A stretch of DNA of 64,000 nucleotides from Gilliamella apicola (GTDB lineage: Bacteria > Pseudomonadota > Gammaproteobacteria > Enterobacterales > Orbaceae). Positions within the stretch are counted from its first letter, which is position 1; each line of letters begins with the position of its first letter. Location of the stretch: positions 2,604,001-2,668,000 of the forward strand of contig NZ_CP007445.1 of NCBI RefSeq assembly GCF_000599985.1, read 5' to 3'. Shown in pieces: positions 21,530 to 32,006 of this stretch. The translations under genes and the position numbers were made by a program. The notes under the pieces were generated by a model, which worked only from the letters and a program-made list of their open reading frames with translations, made no database searches and was not told the DNA's origin.

Positions 21530-22801
21530 TTAATCCGCTAATTTAGATAAAACATCAGATACAGTATGAAACGAACCACATACTATTATAATATCATCTT
21601 TTTTTGCATCATGTAGCGCCGCTTGATAAGCATCTAAAACATTATCAAAAGTTGATACATTAAACTTATTATCCTCTATTAAATATTGTTTTAAAACATT
21701 GCCACGACATCCTCGGTCGCCATAAAGTGAAGCACAATACCAAACATCTCCTTTCAATATAGACAAAGTACTTTTAATGTCTTTATCTTTGAGCATAGCA
21801 ATAACAAATCTAATTTTACCTAAATGTTTTTTTTCTGCCTGCAATAATGTTAATTGTTTTGTTAGATAGTCAGCGGCATGAGGATTATGTGCAACATCAA
21901 TTATTACAAGTGGGTCAGTTTTTATTGTCTGAAATCGTCCGACTAGACTTGAATTCAATAAACCTTCACTTATTTGTCTTGTTTCAATTTGGAGTGATGA
22001 ATAACTCAAAGCTGCAATTGCTGTAGCAGCATTAGCTAACGGGACTTTAGGTATTGGTAAAGATTGATATTGATGTTGACTAGAATAAAAATCCCATCTA
22101 TCTTTACTCTTTTGCTCATAAGACCAATCATGATTAATACAATAGATAGGGCAATTGACTGACTTAGCTGTATTTAAAATTGACATAGGGATATCTGGTT
22201 CACCCACGATAGCAATACTTTTAGACTTAAAGATACCAGCCTTCTCTCGACCTATACTTTCACGTGTACTACCTAAATAATCAACATGATCAATTCCTAT
22301 TGTTGTCACAATTGCAACATCAGCATCGACAATATTAGTTGCATCAAGCCTACCGCCTAAACCGACTTCTAAAATAACGACATCCAATTTAGCTTGTTTA
22401 AATTGATACAGCGCAGCAAGTGTAGCATATTCAAAATAAGTAAGTGAAATTTCACCGCGCGCATTTTCTATTTGAATAAATGCATTTATCGTTTCTTGCT
22501 CTGTTGATTCTTGATTATCAATTCGCACTCTTTCTGTAAAACGTAATAAATGAGGAGAACTATAAACACCAACATGCAAATTAGCTGCAAGTAATATCAT
22601 TTCAAGTGTTTTACAAGTTGTTCCTTTACCATTTGTGCCTGCAACCGTAAATATATAAGGTGCTGGTTGCAATAAATTAAGACGCTGAGCAACAGTTTTG
22701 ACTCGTTCCAAACCAAGATCAATCGTTGAAGGATGTAGTTGTTCAAGATAACAAAGCCATGCTGATAAGTCAGACTGGGCATTAGGTTTTTCAACTTGCA
22801 T
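21530..22801 (-). CDS. folC: FolC dihydrofolate/folylpolyglutamate synthase
   Basis: Bifunctional cytosolic ligase that joins glutamate to dihydropteroate and extends the folate polyglutamate tail. The ATP loop is FTVAGTNGKGTT (near residue 55), followed by the SPHLLRFTERVRI block and EVGLGGRLDATN. Length is 423 residues (E. coli 422). It overlaps nothing but lies 12 bp upstream of dedD and 6 bp after accD, so the genes are cotranscribed. Confidence 0.96.
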   Translation of the reverse strand: MQVEKPNAQSDLSAWLCYLEQLHPSTIDLGLERVKTVAQRLNLLQPAPYIFTVAGTNGKGTTCKTLEMILLAANLHVGVYSSPHLLRFTERVRIDNQESTEQETINAFIQIENARGEISLTYFEYATLAALYQFKQAKLDVVILEVGLGGRLDATNIVDADVAIVTTIGIDHVDYLGSTRESIGREKAGIFKSKSIAIVGEPDIPMSILNTAKSVNCPIYCINHDWSYEQKSKDRWDFYSSQHQYQSLPIPKVPLANAATAIAALSYSSLQIETRQISEGLLNSSLVGRFQTIKTDPLVIIDVAHNPHAADYLTKQLTLLQAEKKHLGKIRFVIAMLKDKDIKSTLSILKGDVWYCASLYGDRGCRGNVLKQYLIEDNKFNVSTFDNVLDAYQAALHDAKKDDIIIVCGSFHTVSDVLSKLAD

Positions 22802-22807
22802 GATTAG

Positions 22808-23698
22808 TTAAATTGTTTCATTATTGGTGGCATCATAAAAAGGTGCTGGAAGTTTCATTAATTTTGCGATTAAACCAGCAATTTTTGGTCGCATATCTTT
22901 GCGATGGATAATCATGTCAAGTGCGCCTTTCTCTAGTAGAAATTCACTACGTTGAAAGCCTTCAGGCAACGTTTCTCGAACTGTTTGTTGAATAACTCGA
23001 GGACCTGCAAAACCTATTAATGCTTTTGGTTCAGCAATATTAATATCACCGAGCATAGCTAAACTTGCTGATACACCACCCATTGTAGGATCTGTCATAA
23101 CTGAAATATAAGGTAAACCTTCATCTTGCATTTTAGCCAAAATAGCACTCGTTTTTGCCATTTGCATTAATGAGAAGAGAGCTTCTTGCATTCGCGCACC
23201 GCCACTAGTTGAAAAACAGATCAATGGACACTTATCAGCAATAGCTTGTTCAGCAGCTCGAGTAAATAATGCTCCAACAACTGAAGACATTGAGCCTCCG
23301 ATAAATGCAAACTCAAAACAAGCGACAACAACAGGAATACCAAGCAGTGTTCCTTTCATAACCACCATAGCTTCTTTTTCGCGGGTATCTTTTTGAGCAG
23401 CAGTTAATCGATCTTTATATTTTTTAGTATCTTTAAATTTTAAGATATCTTTGGGTGCTAGTTCTGCACCGATCTCAACATCTGAACCTTCATCTAAAAA
23501 TCGGTATAATCTTACTCTTGCTGCAATATGCATGTGGTGATCACATTTTGGGCATACCTCTAAATTACGATCTAGTTCAGCTTGATAAATGACTTGCTCA
23601 CAATTACTACATTTGGTCCAAACACCACCAGGAATGTTCGCCTTCTTATGATCTGACGATATATTATTTTTGCTTAGAATCTTCTCAATCCAGCTCAT
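22808..23698 (-). CDS. accD: AccD acetyl-CoA carboxylase carboxyltransferase beta subunit
   Basis: Forms malonyl-CoA with AccA in fatty-acid synthesis. The N-terminal zinc ribbon has CSNC and CPKC (about residues 30-55), followed by the crotonase-fold carboxyltransferase domain with GGSMSSVVG and SGGARMQE. Length is 296 residues (E. coli 304). It opens the accD-folC-dedD-cvpA-purF run. Confidence 0.97.
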   Translation of the reverse strand: MSWIEKILSKNNISSDHKKANIPGGVWTKCSNCEQVIYQAELDRNLEVCPKCDHHMHIAARVRLYRFLDEGSDVEIGAELAPKDILKFKDTKKYKDRLTAAQKDTREKEAMVVMKGTLLGIPVVVACFEFAFIGGSMSSVVGALFTRAAEQAIADKCPLICFSTSGGARMQEALFSLMQMAKTSAILAKMQDEGLPYISVMTDPTMGGVSASLAMLGDINIAEPKALIGFAGPRVIQQTVRETLPEGFQRSEFLLEKGALDMIIHRKDMRPKIAGLIAKLMKLPAPFYDATNNETI

Positions 23699-23790
23699 TA
23701 TGATTCTCTCATTAGATACTCTTTAGAAATATTGGTCTATTGTATAATATTTTGGAATAATTCTTAATAGTTGTTTTAATTTTTCTCATT

Positions 23791-23833
23791 TTTGTAAAAA
23801 AATTTGAGGAAATGCATACGTTTGAGTATAAAA
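23791..23833 (+). repeat. 43-bp dispersed promoter-like element, copy 1
   Basis: One of four related 43-bp elements in this window (others at 48236, 52764 and 61396). It reads TTTGTAAAAAA, TTTGAGG, a variable part, then GTTTGAGTATAAAA. TTGAGG and TATAAA are exactly 17 bp apart, as in a sigma-70 promoter with an A-rich upstream element. It lies between the divergent genes accD and tmaR and points toward tmaR, 187 bp away. Confidence 0.65.
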
Positions 23834-23945
23834 TTAGTTACTAAACTCAAGAATAATGCCAATCGCCGATAAATAAATCATAAAAAGGCAATTAATTATT
23901 GAATTTTCCAACAAAATCTGATGATATTTAAAAAATATAATTAAT

Positions 23946-23974
23946 ATGACCTTAAAAAATTATTAGTATATAAT
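23946..23974 (+). promoter_or_regulatory. Probable tmaR promoter
   Basis: ATGACC, a 17-bp spacer and a perfect TATAAT at 23969-23974, 45 bp before the tmaR ATG. The remaining 321-bp gap (23699-24019) holds only the 43-bp element and AT-rich sequence. Confidence 0.5.
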
Positions 23975-24019
23975 TAGCCAAGGTTTGTTTTTCAATTTTT
24001 TACAATTAAGGGGTTTTAG

Positions 24020-24340
24020 ATGGACAAGGAAAAAGCAAGTGCACCATCGTTTCAAGATGTATTAGAATACATTCGCCTATCACGTCGTTTAAACAAATTA
24101 AAACGCGAAATTTCAGATAATGAGAAAAAAATTCGCGATAACCAGAAACGTGTACTCTTACTTGAAAACCTAAGTGAATACATTAAACCAAATATGACGT
24201 ATGAAGAACTTCAAGCTATTATTGCTAATATGAAAAGCGATTATGATGATCGAGTTGATGATTACATTATTAAAAATGCTGAAATATCTAAAGAGCGTCG
24301 CGATATCAGCAAAAAAATGCGCACTTATCGTTCGAATTAA
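24020..24340 (+). CDS. tmaR: TmaR (YeeX), polar regulator of PTS enzyme I
   Basis: A 106-residue charged, helical protein. The blocks [29 protein letters not shown], and [19 protein letters not shown] match YeeX/TmaR of E. coli. TmaR clusters at the cell pole and controls the localisation and activity of PTS enzyme I. It is predicted to be mostly coiled coil. AAGGGG precedes the ATG. It is one of few plus-strand genes in this half of the window and is monocistronic, ending at a terminator. Confidence 0.9.
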   Translation: MDKEKASAPSFQDVLEYIRLSRRLNKLKREISDNEKKIRDNQKRVLLLENLSEYIKPNMTYEELQAIIANMKSDYDDRVDDYIIKNAEISKERRDISKKMRTYRSN

Positions 24341-24351
24341 TTTTTGAATAT

Positions 24352-24383
24352 ATAACTCCCATAACTTTATCCATGGGAGTTAT
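24352..24383. terminator. Bidirectional terminator between tmaR and yciH
   Basis: An 11-bp perfect stem ATAACTCCCAT/ATGGGAGTTAT with a 10-nt loop. GTTTTAT follows on the plus strand and T-rich sequence on the minus strand, between two convergent genes. Confidence 0.8.
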
Positions 24384-24398
24384 GTTTTATCAGTTAAA

Positions 24399-24719
24399 TC
24401 ATCCGCCCGAAAGTTTAACTTTAAAGCCTTTATCTTCTAACAACGACTTTAACAAATCTCGTTTATCGCCTTGAATTTCAATCGTTCTATCTTTAATAGA
24501 CCCACCACACCCACAACGTTTTTTTAGTTCTCCAGCTAATTTGGACAATTGATTATCATCCAAATCAAAACCAGAAATAACACATACACCCTTGCCTTTA
24601 CGGCCAGATGTCTGTCTTTGAATACGTATAAAACCGTCACCTTTAGGATGAGATATTTTTGCTTCTATTGGTTTAATTCGCCCTTGATCGGTCGAATAAA
24701 CAAGAGGATTATCGGACAT
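24399..24719 (-). CDS. yciH: YciH, SUI1/eIF1-like translation factor
   Basis: A 106-residue protein of the SUI1 family (bacterial eIF1 homologue), thought to affect start-site fidelity in translation initiation. The family core is visible in GKGVCVISGFDLDDNQLSKLA and KKRCGCGGSIKDRTIEIQGD. It lies 7 bp after pyrF, the normal enterobacterial pairing. Confidence 0.92.
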   Translation of the reverse strand: MSDNPLVYSTDQGRIKPIEAKISHPKGDGFIRIQRQTSGRKGKGVCVISGFDLDDNQLSKLAGELKKRCGCGGSIKDRTIEIQGDKRDLLKSLLEDKGFKVKLSGG

Positions 24720-24726
24720 AGTTAAA

Positions 24727-25431
24727 TTAACTCTTACTTAAATCAAGGGTGGATAAAATAGATTGTAGTGCTTTAGCAGGATCTTCTGCTTTAGTAATTG
24801 GCCTACCAATGACTAAATAATCGGAACCAGCCGCTTGAGCGCGTTGTGGTGTCATAATACGACGCTGATCATCAGGGCCTGAGCCTAAAGGACGGATTCC
24901 TGGCGTGACCAATTTAAAATTACTACCAAGTCTAGTTCTAAAACTTTGTACTTCTTTCGCTGAGCAAACAACACCGTCAAGTCCACAGTTTTTGGCGAGT
25001 ATAGCTAATTTAGTCGCTTGTTCTAAAGGTGAAACATTAATACCAATATCTTTAAGATCTGCCGCTTCCATACTCGTTAATACTGTTACCGCAATTAAAA
25101 GTGGTGCATCTTTACCATAAGGATAAAGTGCATCTTTTGCAGCCTCCATCATACGAATTCCACCACTAGCATGAACATTAGTCATCCAAACACCTAAATC
25201 AGCCGCCACTGCTACTGCCTTAGCCACGGTATTTGGAATATCATGAAATTTAAGATCTAAAAAAATTTCAAAGCCTTTATTCATAATCTGTTTTATAAAT
25301 TCAGGTCCAGCATGAGTAAACAATTCCTTACCAATTTTTAAACGACAATCTTTCGGATCAACCCGATCAATAAAATTCCAAGCTGACTTAACATCAGCAA
25401 AATCAACAGCAACAATAATTGGTGATGACAT
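24727..25431 (-). CDS. pyrF: PyrF orotidine 5-phosphate decarboxylase
   Basis: Converts OMP to UMP in pyrimidine synthesis. The TIM-barrel catalytic motif is [12 protein letters not shown] with the Asp-Lys-Asp network; the phosphate-binding end is TPGIRP and YLVIGRPIT. Length 234 is typical. Followed by yciH; a 33-bp gap separates it from the SGNH gene on the same strand. Confidence 0.96.
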   Translation of the reverse strand: MSSPIIVAVDFADVKSAWNFIDRVDPKDCRLKIGKELFTHAGPEFIKQIMNKGFEIFLDLKFHDIPNTVAKAVAVAADLGVWMTNVHASGGIRMMEAAKDALYPYGKDAPLLIAVTVLTSMEAADLKDIGINVSPLEQATKLAILAKNCGLDGVVCSAKEVQSFRTRLGSNFKLVTPGIRPLGSGPDDQRRIMTPQRAQAAGSDYLVIGRPITKAEDPAKALQSILSTLDLSKS

Positions 25432-25464
25432 AACTCATTTATCCCTTTTTATCTTAAATTTTAT

Positions 25465-26646
25465 CTATCTTTTTTGTACAAATTCATTTAAATCGTTATA
25501 AAATATTCGTGCGCTTTCTTTATAACCTTTCAAAGTTTGATGAACTAAATCTGGGCGAGCTAAACCGCGTTTACGCCACTCTTTAATCGCAAATTTACCT
25601 CCCATAGCCTTTTGCCAATCCCAAAATAATGTTTTTTCACTTCTAGCCACTTGTTTTTGAATATTCATTATTGCCGAAAATGATTTTGGTATATCTTTTT
25701 GATTGGCCATTGTATCAGGAGGTGTCATTATTAAAATAGCTGCATTGGGTAATGAATTACGAATGAGCCGTATATTATTAATCAAATTTTTTCGGTATGC
25801 ATTGAGATCTAAAGTTTCATCAAAACTTTCATTGGTTCCATACTCAAGTATAATTAAATCACTCTTTGATAAAGATAGTTCTTTAAACCAACTTGGGCTC
25901 CATTTCTGCCATATAGCCTGCCTTGCCCCATTTGTAGCAATTGCTGAAACAATAACACCTGGTTGCTTATGACGAGTTAACCAAATACCTCCAAGTTCAA
26001 CTGTACTTTGCCCTGTTATTTTTAGTGGCATTTTAGCAACAACAGATACACTTTGCCAAATATTGGCTTTAGGGACATAATCAAATTTAATTCGATTATT
26101 GTTAATATCATAAAGCCCAAATAAATTAGACGTATTTTTCAAAGGTTTAAAAATTAACTGAACTCGCCAATCAGTATTATAATCTGATTTTGGTTGAATC
26201 TGTAATACCGCATAATTTTGGTTAGGTCTAGCAATAAAGCCACCCATAGGGAAATCTCTATTACTCAGAGTTCTACTACTTAAAACGTCCCAATTTTTAC
26301 TTTTCCAAGTCACTGCTGCATGACTCTGACCTTTTATCGCAATCGGTGTTATCCAACCAATACCAGCATCACCATATTTTTGCTGCATTAATGTTCTAAA
26401 TTCGCCAGTAAAAAAATCAGCTGCGGTATGAGAATCACCAAATTGAGTTATATTAACAACATTATTTGCACTTTTATTGGTCATTAATGATTTTAATCGG
26501 GTAGCAAATTGCTTAGCATTTGGATCACCAAAATCAATAATTCCCGCTCCTGTAGTTGCTTCACTTTCAGCCACACTATATCCAAAAGTGAAAGTCACAA
26601 AAATAACAGTCAGAAAAGACTTTAAAAACTTATTCACTATGGACAT
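25465..26646 (-). CDS. Periplasmic SGNH/GDSL hydrolase (PatB/Ape-like)
   Basis: A 393-residue exported esterase or acyltransferase with a signal peptide (about 1-27). The catalytic serine is in FGDSHTAADF (near residue 70), the oxyanion residues in YGTNES, and the Asp-His pair in PDLVHQT near the C-terminus. The insert of about 150 residues between blocks is beta-rich. It is the last gene of a three-gene set with an SGNH protein and an MBOAT acyltransferase, so a role in O-acetylation or de-O-acetylation of peptidoglycan or another envelope polymer is inferred. AGAGG is adjacent to the ATG, so translation may begin at the GTG at 26637. Confidence 0.7.
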   Translation of the reverse strand: MSIVNKFLKSFLTVIFVTFTFGYSVAESEATTGAGIIDFGDPNAKQFATRLKSLMTNKSANNVVNITQFGDSHTAADFFTGEFRTLMQQKYGDAGIGWITPIAIKGQSHAAVTWKSKNWDVLSSRTLSNRDFPMGGFIARPNQNYAVLQIQPKSDYNTDWRVQLIFKPLKNTSNLFGLYDINNNRIKFDYVPKANIWQSVSVVAKMPLKITGQSTVELGGIWLTRHKQPGVIVSAIATNGARQAIWQKWSPSWFKELSLSKSDLIILEYGTNESFDETLDLNAYRKNLINNIRLIRNSLPNAAILIMTPPDTMANQKDIPKSFSAIMNIQKQVARSEKTLFWDWQKAMGGKFAIKEWRKRGLARPDLVHQTLKGYKESARIFYNDLNEFVQKR

Positions 26647-28294
26647 CCTCTAATTTTTTGAAAATTATTTTTTCCATAATGGCTTTTGCCAGAATCCTTT
26701 GGCCTGAAGGTGTAAAATGAACACCATCATCAACCCTTACCTTGATTTTTTCTTTATTCGTTTCAATATAACTATTGAATTTTTCATATGAACAACCGAG
26801 TAATTCATTAGTTGTTAGAAAATGTTGTTGAGTTTTTTCAAGCTCTGACTGATATAATTTATTAAGATAAACCATACCATCATTTAGTTTTTGCTTACGC
26901 ATACAAGGTGGTGCAAGCCAAAGAACTTGTATACTATGTTTTTGGACATGCTCTAAAATACTGGCAATACGTAAACGATACTGTTTTTCCCATAGTTTAG
27001 ATTTAAATCTTGCATTTGTTGCATAGCCTTTGACAGGAAAATCCCATGGATCGTTAGCACCTAAAAAAACGACAAGTAATTTTATTGAAGGATCTTCAGA
27101 TAGTTTATCATTAATCGTTTTTGGCCAATCAAAAGCTTTAGGATAACTTAGTCCAGTACTACGTTTACTTAAATCAATGCTTTCAATTTTATATTGTTTG
27201 AATAGCATTTTTTTAACATATGGTGCAACACCTTGCATTAAAGAGTCACCAGCAAAAAAAACTTTATCATTTTGAGTCAATACAATTGGTATTGGCTCAG
27301 CAACTAATGATACGTCATCAGGCAAAACCTCTGGTTGATCATTTCGATCTATCGGTGTCACTTGAGTTTCACTTGTCTTAACTTCTGTAGATGATTGTGG
27401 AACTTTTTGATTAACTTTCCCGTCAGCTTCAATTTTATCTTCAGTATTGCTTATTGTTCCTTGCTTTGTTTCTGGCTGAATAATTTTTGATTTAGGTAAT
27501 TCTACAGATATTTCGTCTCTAAATATTTTTAAAATATCTTCTGTTGATTCTTGTTTATCTTCCTCTGAATCTAGTTTAGCCTCTTTTGAATTTTGTTTAC
27601 CTTCTTTTGAATCTAATTTATTTTCGTTTAAATTTAGCTTATCATCTTTTGAATTTACTTTATCTTCTTTTGAACTTTGCTTAGCATCTTTTGAATCCAG
27701 TTTTTCTTTGTTTAAATTTAGCTTATCCTCTTTTGAATTTTGTTTACCTTCTTTTGAATCTAATTTATTTTCGTTTAAATTTAGCTTATCCTCTTTTGAA
27801 TTTTGTTTACCTTCTTTTGAATCTAATTTATTTTCGTTTAAACTTAGTTTATCTTCCTTTGATTCTAATTGACGTTCTTCAATGGTCTCTAAAGACTTAA
27901 TAGATTCATCAGATAAATTAGTAATATTTTTTTCAGTAAGAACAAAATTATTTTGAGAGTCGGTAATGCCTTCGCTTGCATCTTTGTCGAACTCTTCAGA
28001 TGAGACATCCTGAGCAAACGTATCGGAATCCAATAGGTCTGAATGATAAGTTTGTTGCCAATAAATTAGTATTGATTTGTAATAAATTGCCATCAATACA
28101 ATCGCTGTCAAAAGTAAAATCACACAAATATAACGAGCGGATAAAGTACTTCTAACAATTTCAGAAATAACATTATTTTTAACAAATTTTCTTGAACGCT
28201 TGAAAGTCCCTTTATTCAAAGCATTAGGACATTGCCATTTCAAATTCAAGTAAGCTTTTTTCTTATTTTTCGAAAACGATTTTTTATATTCCAT
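26630..28294 (-). CDS. Membrane-anchored SGNH hydrolase (DUF459-like) with Lys/Glu-rich repeat stalk
   Basis: A 554-residue bitopic protein: basic cytosolic start, one membrane segment (about 54-73), an acidic/basic low-complexity stalk (about 90-330) and a C-terminal SGNH domain with FFAGDSLMQG (Ser351), GANDPWDF and the Asp-His pair in DDGVHFTPSG. The stalk contains copies of a 21-residue unit (KLNLNENKLDSKEGKQNSKE-D) at about 146-250. The start of the downstream SGNH gene overlaps its end by 17 bp. It lies 18 bp after the MBOAT gene, so it probably receives acyl groups passed across the membrane by that protein. Confidence 0.75.
   Translation of the reverse strand: MEYKKSFSKNKKKAYLNLKWQCPNALNKGTFKRSRKFVKNNVISEIVRSTLSARYICVILLLTAIVLMAIYYKSILIYWQQTYHSDLLDSDTFAQDVSSEEFDKDASEGITDSQNNFVLTEKNITNLSDESIKSLETIEERQLESKEDKLSLNENKLDSKEGKQNSKEDKLNLNENKLDSKEGKQNSKEDKLNLNKEKLDSKDAKQSSKEDKVNSKDDKLNLNENKLDSKEGKQNSKEAKLDSEEDKQESTEDILKIFRDEISVELPKSKIIQPETKQGTISNTEDKIEADGKVNQKVPQSSTEVKTSETQVTPIDRNDQPEVLPDDVSLVAEPIPIVLTQNDKVFFAGDSLMQGVAPYVKKMLFKQYKIESIDLSKRSTGLSYPKAFDWPKTINDKLSEDPSIKLLVVFLGANDPWDFPVKGYATNARFKSKLWEKQYRLRIASILEHVQKHSIQVLWLAPPCMRKQKLNDGMVYLNKLYQSELEKTQQHFLTTNELLGCSYEKFNSYIETNKEKIKVRVDDGVHFTPSGQRILAKAIMEKIIFKKLEDVHSE
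27561..27858 (-). repeat. 63-bp coding tandem repeats in the SGNH stalk
   Basis: Direct DNA repeats with a 63-bp period encode the 21-residue stalk unit. Two neighbouring copies are nearly identical at the DNA level while others are degraded, indicating recent slippage or recombination. All differences keep the frame. Confidence 0.85.
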
Positions 28295-28312
28295 AATGAG
28301 TTATCATCATAA

Positions 28313-29713
28313 TCAAAAGTTAGCATAAATAAAGTTTGGCACACCAGAGGGTGCAATATATATTGTCAACCACAATACTGAAATAAAAATAATAGGTAAG
28401 TAAATTAGATTTATTCTACTTATTAGTAAAGTAAACCAATCTGGAATATTTTTTAATATCGGATAAATAAAAAATACTAAGTAGATACTTAACAAAGTTA
28501 CAGTATATTTTGGTTCAATCAAAAAGTTGTGTGTTAATGCGGTTAAATAATCTAATGCATCAGGCAAACTTTCACAGTTAAAAAATAGCCATGAAAAACA
28601 CACGTAATGCCAAGTTAGAAATCTAGCTAATGTAGGTGAACGCTCAGTTATCCAACCACGACCAAAATAACGTTCACTAATATTGAGCATCATAATACCA
28701 AATCCGTGACATGCCCCCCAAATAATAAAATTAATTCCAGCCCCATGCCATAACCCCGATAATAGCATTGCCAGCATCACATTAATTTGCGTACGAACAA
28801 ACCCTTTTCGATTACCACCAAGAGGAATATAGATATAATCACGAATCCAATGCGATAAACTAATATGCCAACGGCTCCAAAATTCCCGTAAATTACAGGC
28901 TAAATAAGGGAAGTTAAAATTAGTGGGTAAACGGAAACCTAATAAAAGAGCCATACCAGTAACTAAATCAGTATAACCTGAAAAATTTAAGTAGATTTGA
29001 ATTGAATAACCATAAAGTCCTACTAACAAATCAATAATACTGAACTCTAAAGGATTAGCAAAAATTGGAGTAACCCAGTTTTCACTTATTATTCCGCCTA
29101 AACAATAAACTTTAATTACAGATAAAATTATTAAAGTAAATGCTCTAAACGGTTGTAAAATCTTGCGAGGATGTCGAGTAGTTATTTGAGGAAGAAAGTC
29201 CTTAGCACGATTAACTGGACCGGCAATAACACTCGGAAAAAAAGATAAAAACAGTGCAAAATCCCAAAATTTAGCTACAGGTAATTCACTTTTTTTAACT
29301 GAGACGATATAGCTAACTGAATGAAGAGTATAAAATGAGATTCCAATAGGAATAAGTACTGTTACAACTGGTAGTGCGATTGGTATATGGAGGAAGTTAA
29401 ATAAGGCCTGCAACTCATAGCGAAAGAAATCAAAATATTTAAACAACGACAAATTAGCTATTGATAAACATAACGCCCAAATTAACCACCGATTATCATT
29501 TTCATCTGACTGGGCAATCATAATTGAGAAAAAATAAATTACGCAGGTATAAATAAAAAGAATTAGCGCAAACTGCAAGCTAAAACTGGCAACAATAAGA
29601 TAACTTGATACTAAAAGTAATTTATTTTGTAATTTAGGAAAAAGACGATATCGCCAATATAACGCAAAAAAAACGATAAAGATTAGTCCAAATTCAATAG
29701 ATAAATAACTCAC
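28313..29713 (-). CDS. MBOAT family O-acyltransferase (AlgI/PatA-like)
   Basis: A 466-residue polytopic membrane protein of the MBOAT family. It shows the conserved block NFSGYTDLVTGMALLLGF, WSRWHISLSHWIRDYIYIPL, and the catalytic histidine in GLWHGAG (His323). These proteins move acyl groups from the cytosol across the inner membrane to a periplasmic acceptor or transferase. With the two downstream SGNH genes it forms a cassette of the PatA-PatB type. The polymer modified cannot be told from sequence; peptidoglycan is the first candidate since no alginate genes are nearby. Confidence 0.85.
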   Translation of the reverse strand: MSYLSIEFGLIFIVFFALYWRYRLFPKLQNKLLLVSSYLIVASFSLQFALILFIYTCVIYFFSIMIAQSDENDNRWLIWALCLSIANLSLFKYFDFFRYELQALFNFLHIPIALPVVTVLIPIGISFYTLHSVSYIVSVKKSELPVAKFWDFALFLSFFPSVIAGPVNRAKDFLPQITTRHPRKILQPFRAFTLIILSVIKVYCLGGIISENWVTPIFANPLEFSIIDLLVGLYGYSIQIYLNFSGYTDLVTGMALLLGFRLPTNFNFPYLACNLREFWSRWHISLSHWIRDYIYIPLGGNRKGFVRTQINVMLAMLLSGLWHGAGINFIIWGACHGFGIMMLNISERYFGRGWITERSPTLARFLTWHYVCFSWLFFNCESLPDALDYLTALTHNFLIEPKYTVTLLSIYLVFFIYPILKNIPDWFTLLISRINLIYLPIIFISVLWLTIYIAPSGVPNFIYANF

Positions 29714-29776
29714 TGCATTCCTTTTTATATAAACATATATCGAACCTGAAAGTTCTTTAGAAAGTATATTAACGCA

Positions 29777-30763
29777 TTAATCACTAATCATCTCAGATTG
29801 AGCTAGCACATTATAAACAATTAATTCTTTATTTAGCCCTGTTACAGACAATAATAAACGTCTAGCCTGCAACCATAATTCATACAGTGCAGAAATTTTT
29901 TCATTGCTATTAGTTGCTAATAATCTTACTAATGGTACTTGATCACGATTAACAATAAAACGACCAGCTCTTTGTTTTGCCTTTAATGCATCGCTTAATA
30001 AAGAACAAAACCAAATAATACATTCGATAAATTCTTCATTTTCGAATGTTTTTGCAAGTTGCCAATAATCATTCTGAGGTACAACGCGTAATAAATGGTC
30101 ACAAAATGCCTTTCTTTGTTGCCACTTTTCTGGTTTTAATAAAGCTAGTGCTGCTAATGGCGCATTTTCGCTCAATAATAGCGCAGAGGCAAGCTCATTA
30201 TCGCTACATTGCTGACTATGTCTCTTTTTTAACCATTCAATAGAGTATTCCAATTTAGGTACTGATAAAAAATAAGAAAAACAACGACTATGAATTGTTG
30301 GTAATAAATGGCTATTATGCTCATCACTTAAAATAAAGTAGGTATTTTCTGGAGGCTCTTCTAATGTTTTAAGTAATGCATTAGCTGCGGCTTCTGTCAT
30401 TAAAGCGGCCCGCTTAATCCAAATAACTTTATTGCCACCTTGTTGGGATTTTTCGTACACTTTAGTGGTAATTTTTCGAATTTGATCAATACCAATAGAT
30501 TGTTTATCTTGTTCATTCGTTATGATGTAAAAATCTGGGTGATGATGGGACATAAATAACTTACAACTGTGGCAACTTGAACAAGGTTCTAATTGCTGTG
30601 CAGACAAACATAATAAACGATTAGCTACCATATTAATGAATTTATCTTCACCACTTCCTTGCACGTAATTAATCAATAACGCATGATGAGTTTTTTTATG
30701 TATAATTCCTTCAGCAAATTGTTGATAAGGCGATATCAGCCAAGGGTAATCATTTAAAATCAT
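29777..30763 (-). CDS. holB: HolB, DNA polymerase III delta-prime subunit
   Basis: Part of the clamp-loader complex. The 328 residues contain the zinc-binding cysteines [10 protein letters not shown], the SRC motif region (PTIHSRC) and the [14 protein letters not shown] block of delta-prime. The Walker A site is degenerate, as expected for this subunit. Its start overlaps the tmk stop by 4 bp (ATGA type coupling). Confidence 0.94.
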   Translation of the reverse strand: MILNDYPWLISPYQQFAEGIIHKKTHHALLINYVQGSGEDKFINMVANRLLCLSAQQLEPCSSCHSCKLFMSHHHPDFYIITNEQDKQSIGIDQIRKITTKVYEKSQQGGNKVIWIKRAALMTEAAANALLKTLEEPPENTYFILSDEHNSHLLPTIHSRCFSYFLSVPKLEYSIEWLKKRHSQQCSDNELASALLLSENAPLAALALLKPEKWQQRKAFCDHLLRVVPQNDYWQLAKTFENEEFIECIIWFCSLLSDALKAKQRAGRFIVNRDQVPLVRLLATNSNEKISALYELWLQARRLLLSVTGLNKELIVYNVLAQSEMISD

Positions 30764-31401
30764 ACATTAGTAACCTGTTGTGTTAACCATGTTGTTAGGA
30801 TCTGTTCAATTTGCATTGTCACCTGACTGATTGATTTAGATGCATCAATGGTAAAAATGGTTTCATCTTGATTTGCTAGTTCTAAATAACGCTGACGAAT
30901 TCGCTCAAAAAAAGGTAATGATTGTTGTTCAATACGATCGAGTTCTCCTCTTTCCCTAGCTCGCATTAAACCAATTTGTGGTTCAATATCTAAATATAAC
31001 GTTAAATCGGGCTTAAAATTACCTAAAACTTGTTCTTTTAATGTGGCGATAAAAACTTTATCTAACTGGCGACCACCACCTTGATAAGCTTGAGTTGATA
31101 AATCATGCCTATCACCAATAACCCATTTACCAGCATTCAGTGCAGGCTTAATTACATTATCAATCAATTGAATGCGAGCAGCATATAACATCAGTAATTC
31201 GGCTTTATCCGTCAAAGGTTCATCATCTAAACCATTTTTAATAAGATTACGTAATGCTTCAGCAATTGGTGTACCACCTGGCTCACGAGTAAATTGTAAA
31301 TCGCAAATATGATATTGATTCAAAATACGAGCAACAGTATTGATTGCTGTCGTTTTCCCCGCACCTTCAAGACCTTCAATGACAATAAATTTGCCTGTCA
31401 T
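30760..31401 (-). CDS. tmk: Tmk thymidylate kinase
   Basis: Phosphorylates dTMP to dTDP. P-loop [10 protein letters not shown](Y/H) motif in [16 protein letters not shown], and the lid region [12 protein letters not shown]. Length 213 equals the E. coli enzyme. It forms a coupled pair with holB; yceG, usually upstream in E. coli, is not present, and a 650-bp gap with a gene remnant and the CRISPR array follows instead. Confidence 0.96.
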   Translation of the reverse strand: MTGKFIVIEGLEGAGKTTAINTVARILNQYHICDLQFTREPGGTPIAEALRNLIKNGLDDEPLTDKAELLMLYAARIQLIDNVIKPALNAGKWVIGDRHDLSTQAYQGGGRQLDKVFIATLKEQVLGNFKPDLTLYLDIEPQIGLMRARERGELDRIEQQSLPFFERIRQRYLELANQDETIFTIDASKSISQVTMQIEQILTTWLTQQVTNV

Positions 31402-31720
31402 GCTAAATTCCTAAACTATTTATGATGACCATATGTTTAATATTGCACTATTGTAAGCTATTTTTAATAAATATTTTAGAAGAACTCAAATTTACCTTTA
31501 ATCGTCTTCTTTAAGAAAGAGCATAACTTGATATGTATTACAATTTTCTATTTTAATATCCATAATAAATAAGAAAAATCTACCATAATCTATGCTTTTA
31601 ACGCAAATAATCTCAAAAACCTATTAAAAACATATTATTCCCTATAACAAATTATCGATAAGTATAAAGATATTAGACAAAAATTAAATCTACTTTTACA
31701 CCTTATTGTGTTTTCCAATA

Positions 31721-32006
31721 CCATCATTGCAACAAGTTATTGAAGATCTTTGTGATATAAAAACTATTTTAACTAATTATAATCAAATCATTGTGTTGTT
31801 ATTGAACAAGAAGGTATCCAATACTAACAGAAAGACAAGCTTTTTTAGATAAACCGCTAATAAAACAAAATGGATACAAAACTGTATAATATTTTGCTCA
31901 ATTATTTAATGTTTCAGAAAAAACTGAACATTCTGACTTAGAGCAAATTAGCAATAACTTATCCAACAAAGGATTTCAGTTAAATAAAAAATCAGGTAAA
32001 AGCTGA
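31721..32006 (+). pseudogene. Degraded unrecognised coding remnant
   Basis: In the 650-bp gap between tmk and the CRISPR array, plus-strand translation gives protein-like fragments broken by a frameshift and a stop: first PSLQQVIEDLCDIKTILTNY, then LTERQAFLDKPLIKQNGYK, a stop, and YFAQLFNVSEKTEHSDLEQI ending at the TGA at 32004. Composition looks coding. I do not recognise the family. The rest of the gap is AT-rich without features. It may simply be chance, so confidence is low. Confidence 0.3.
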
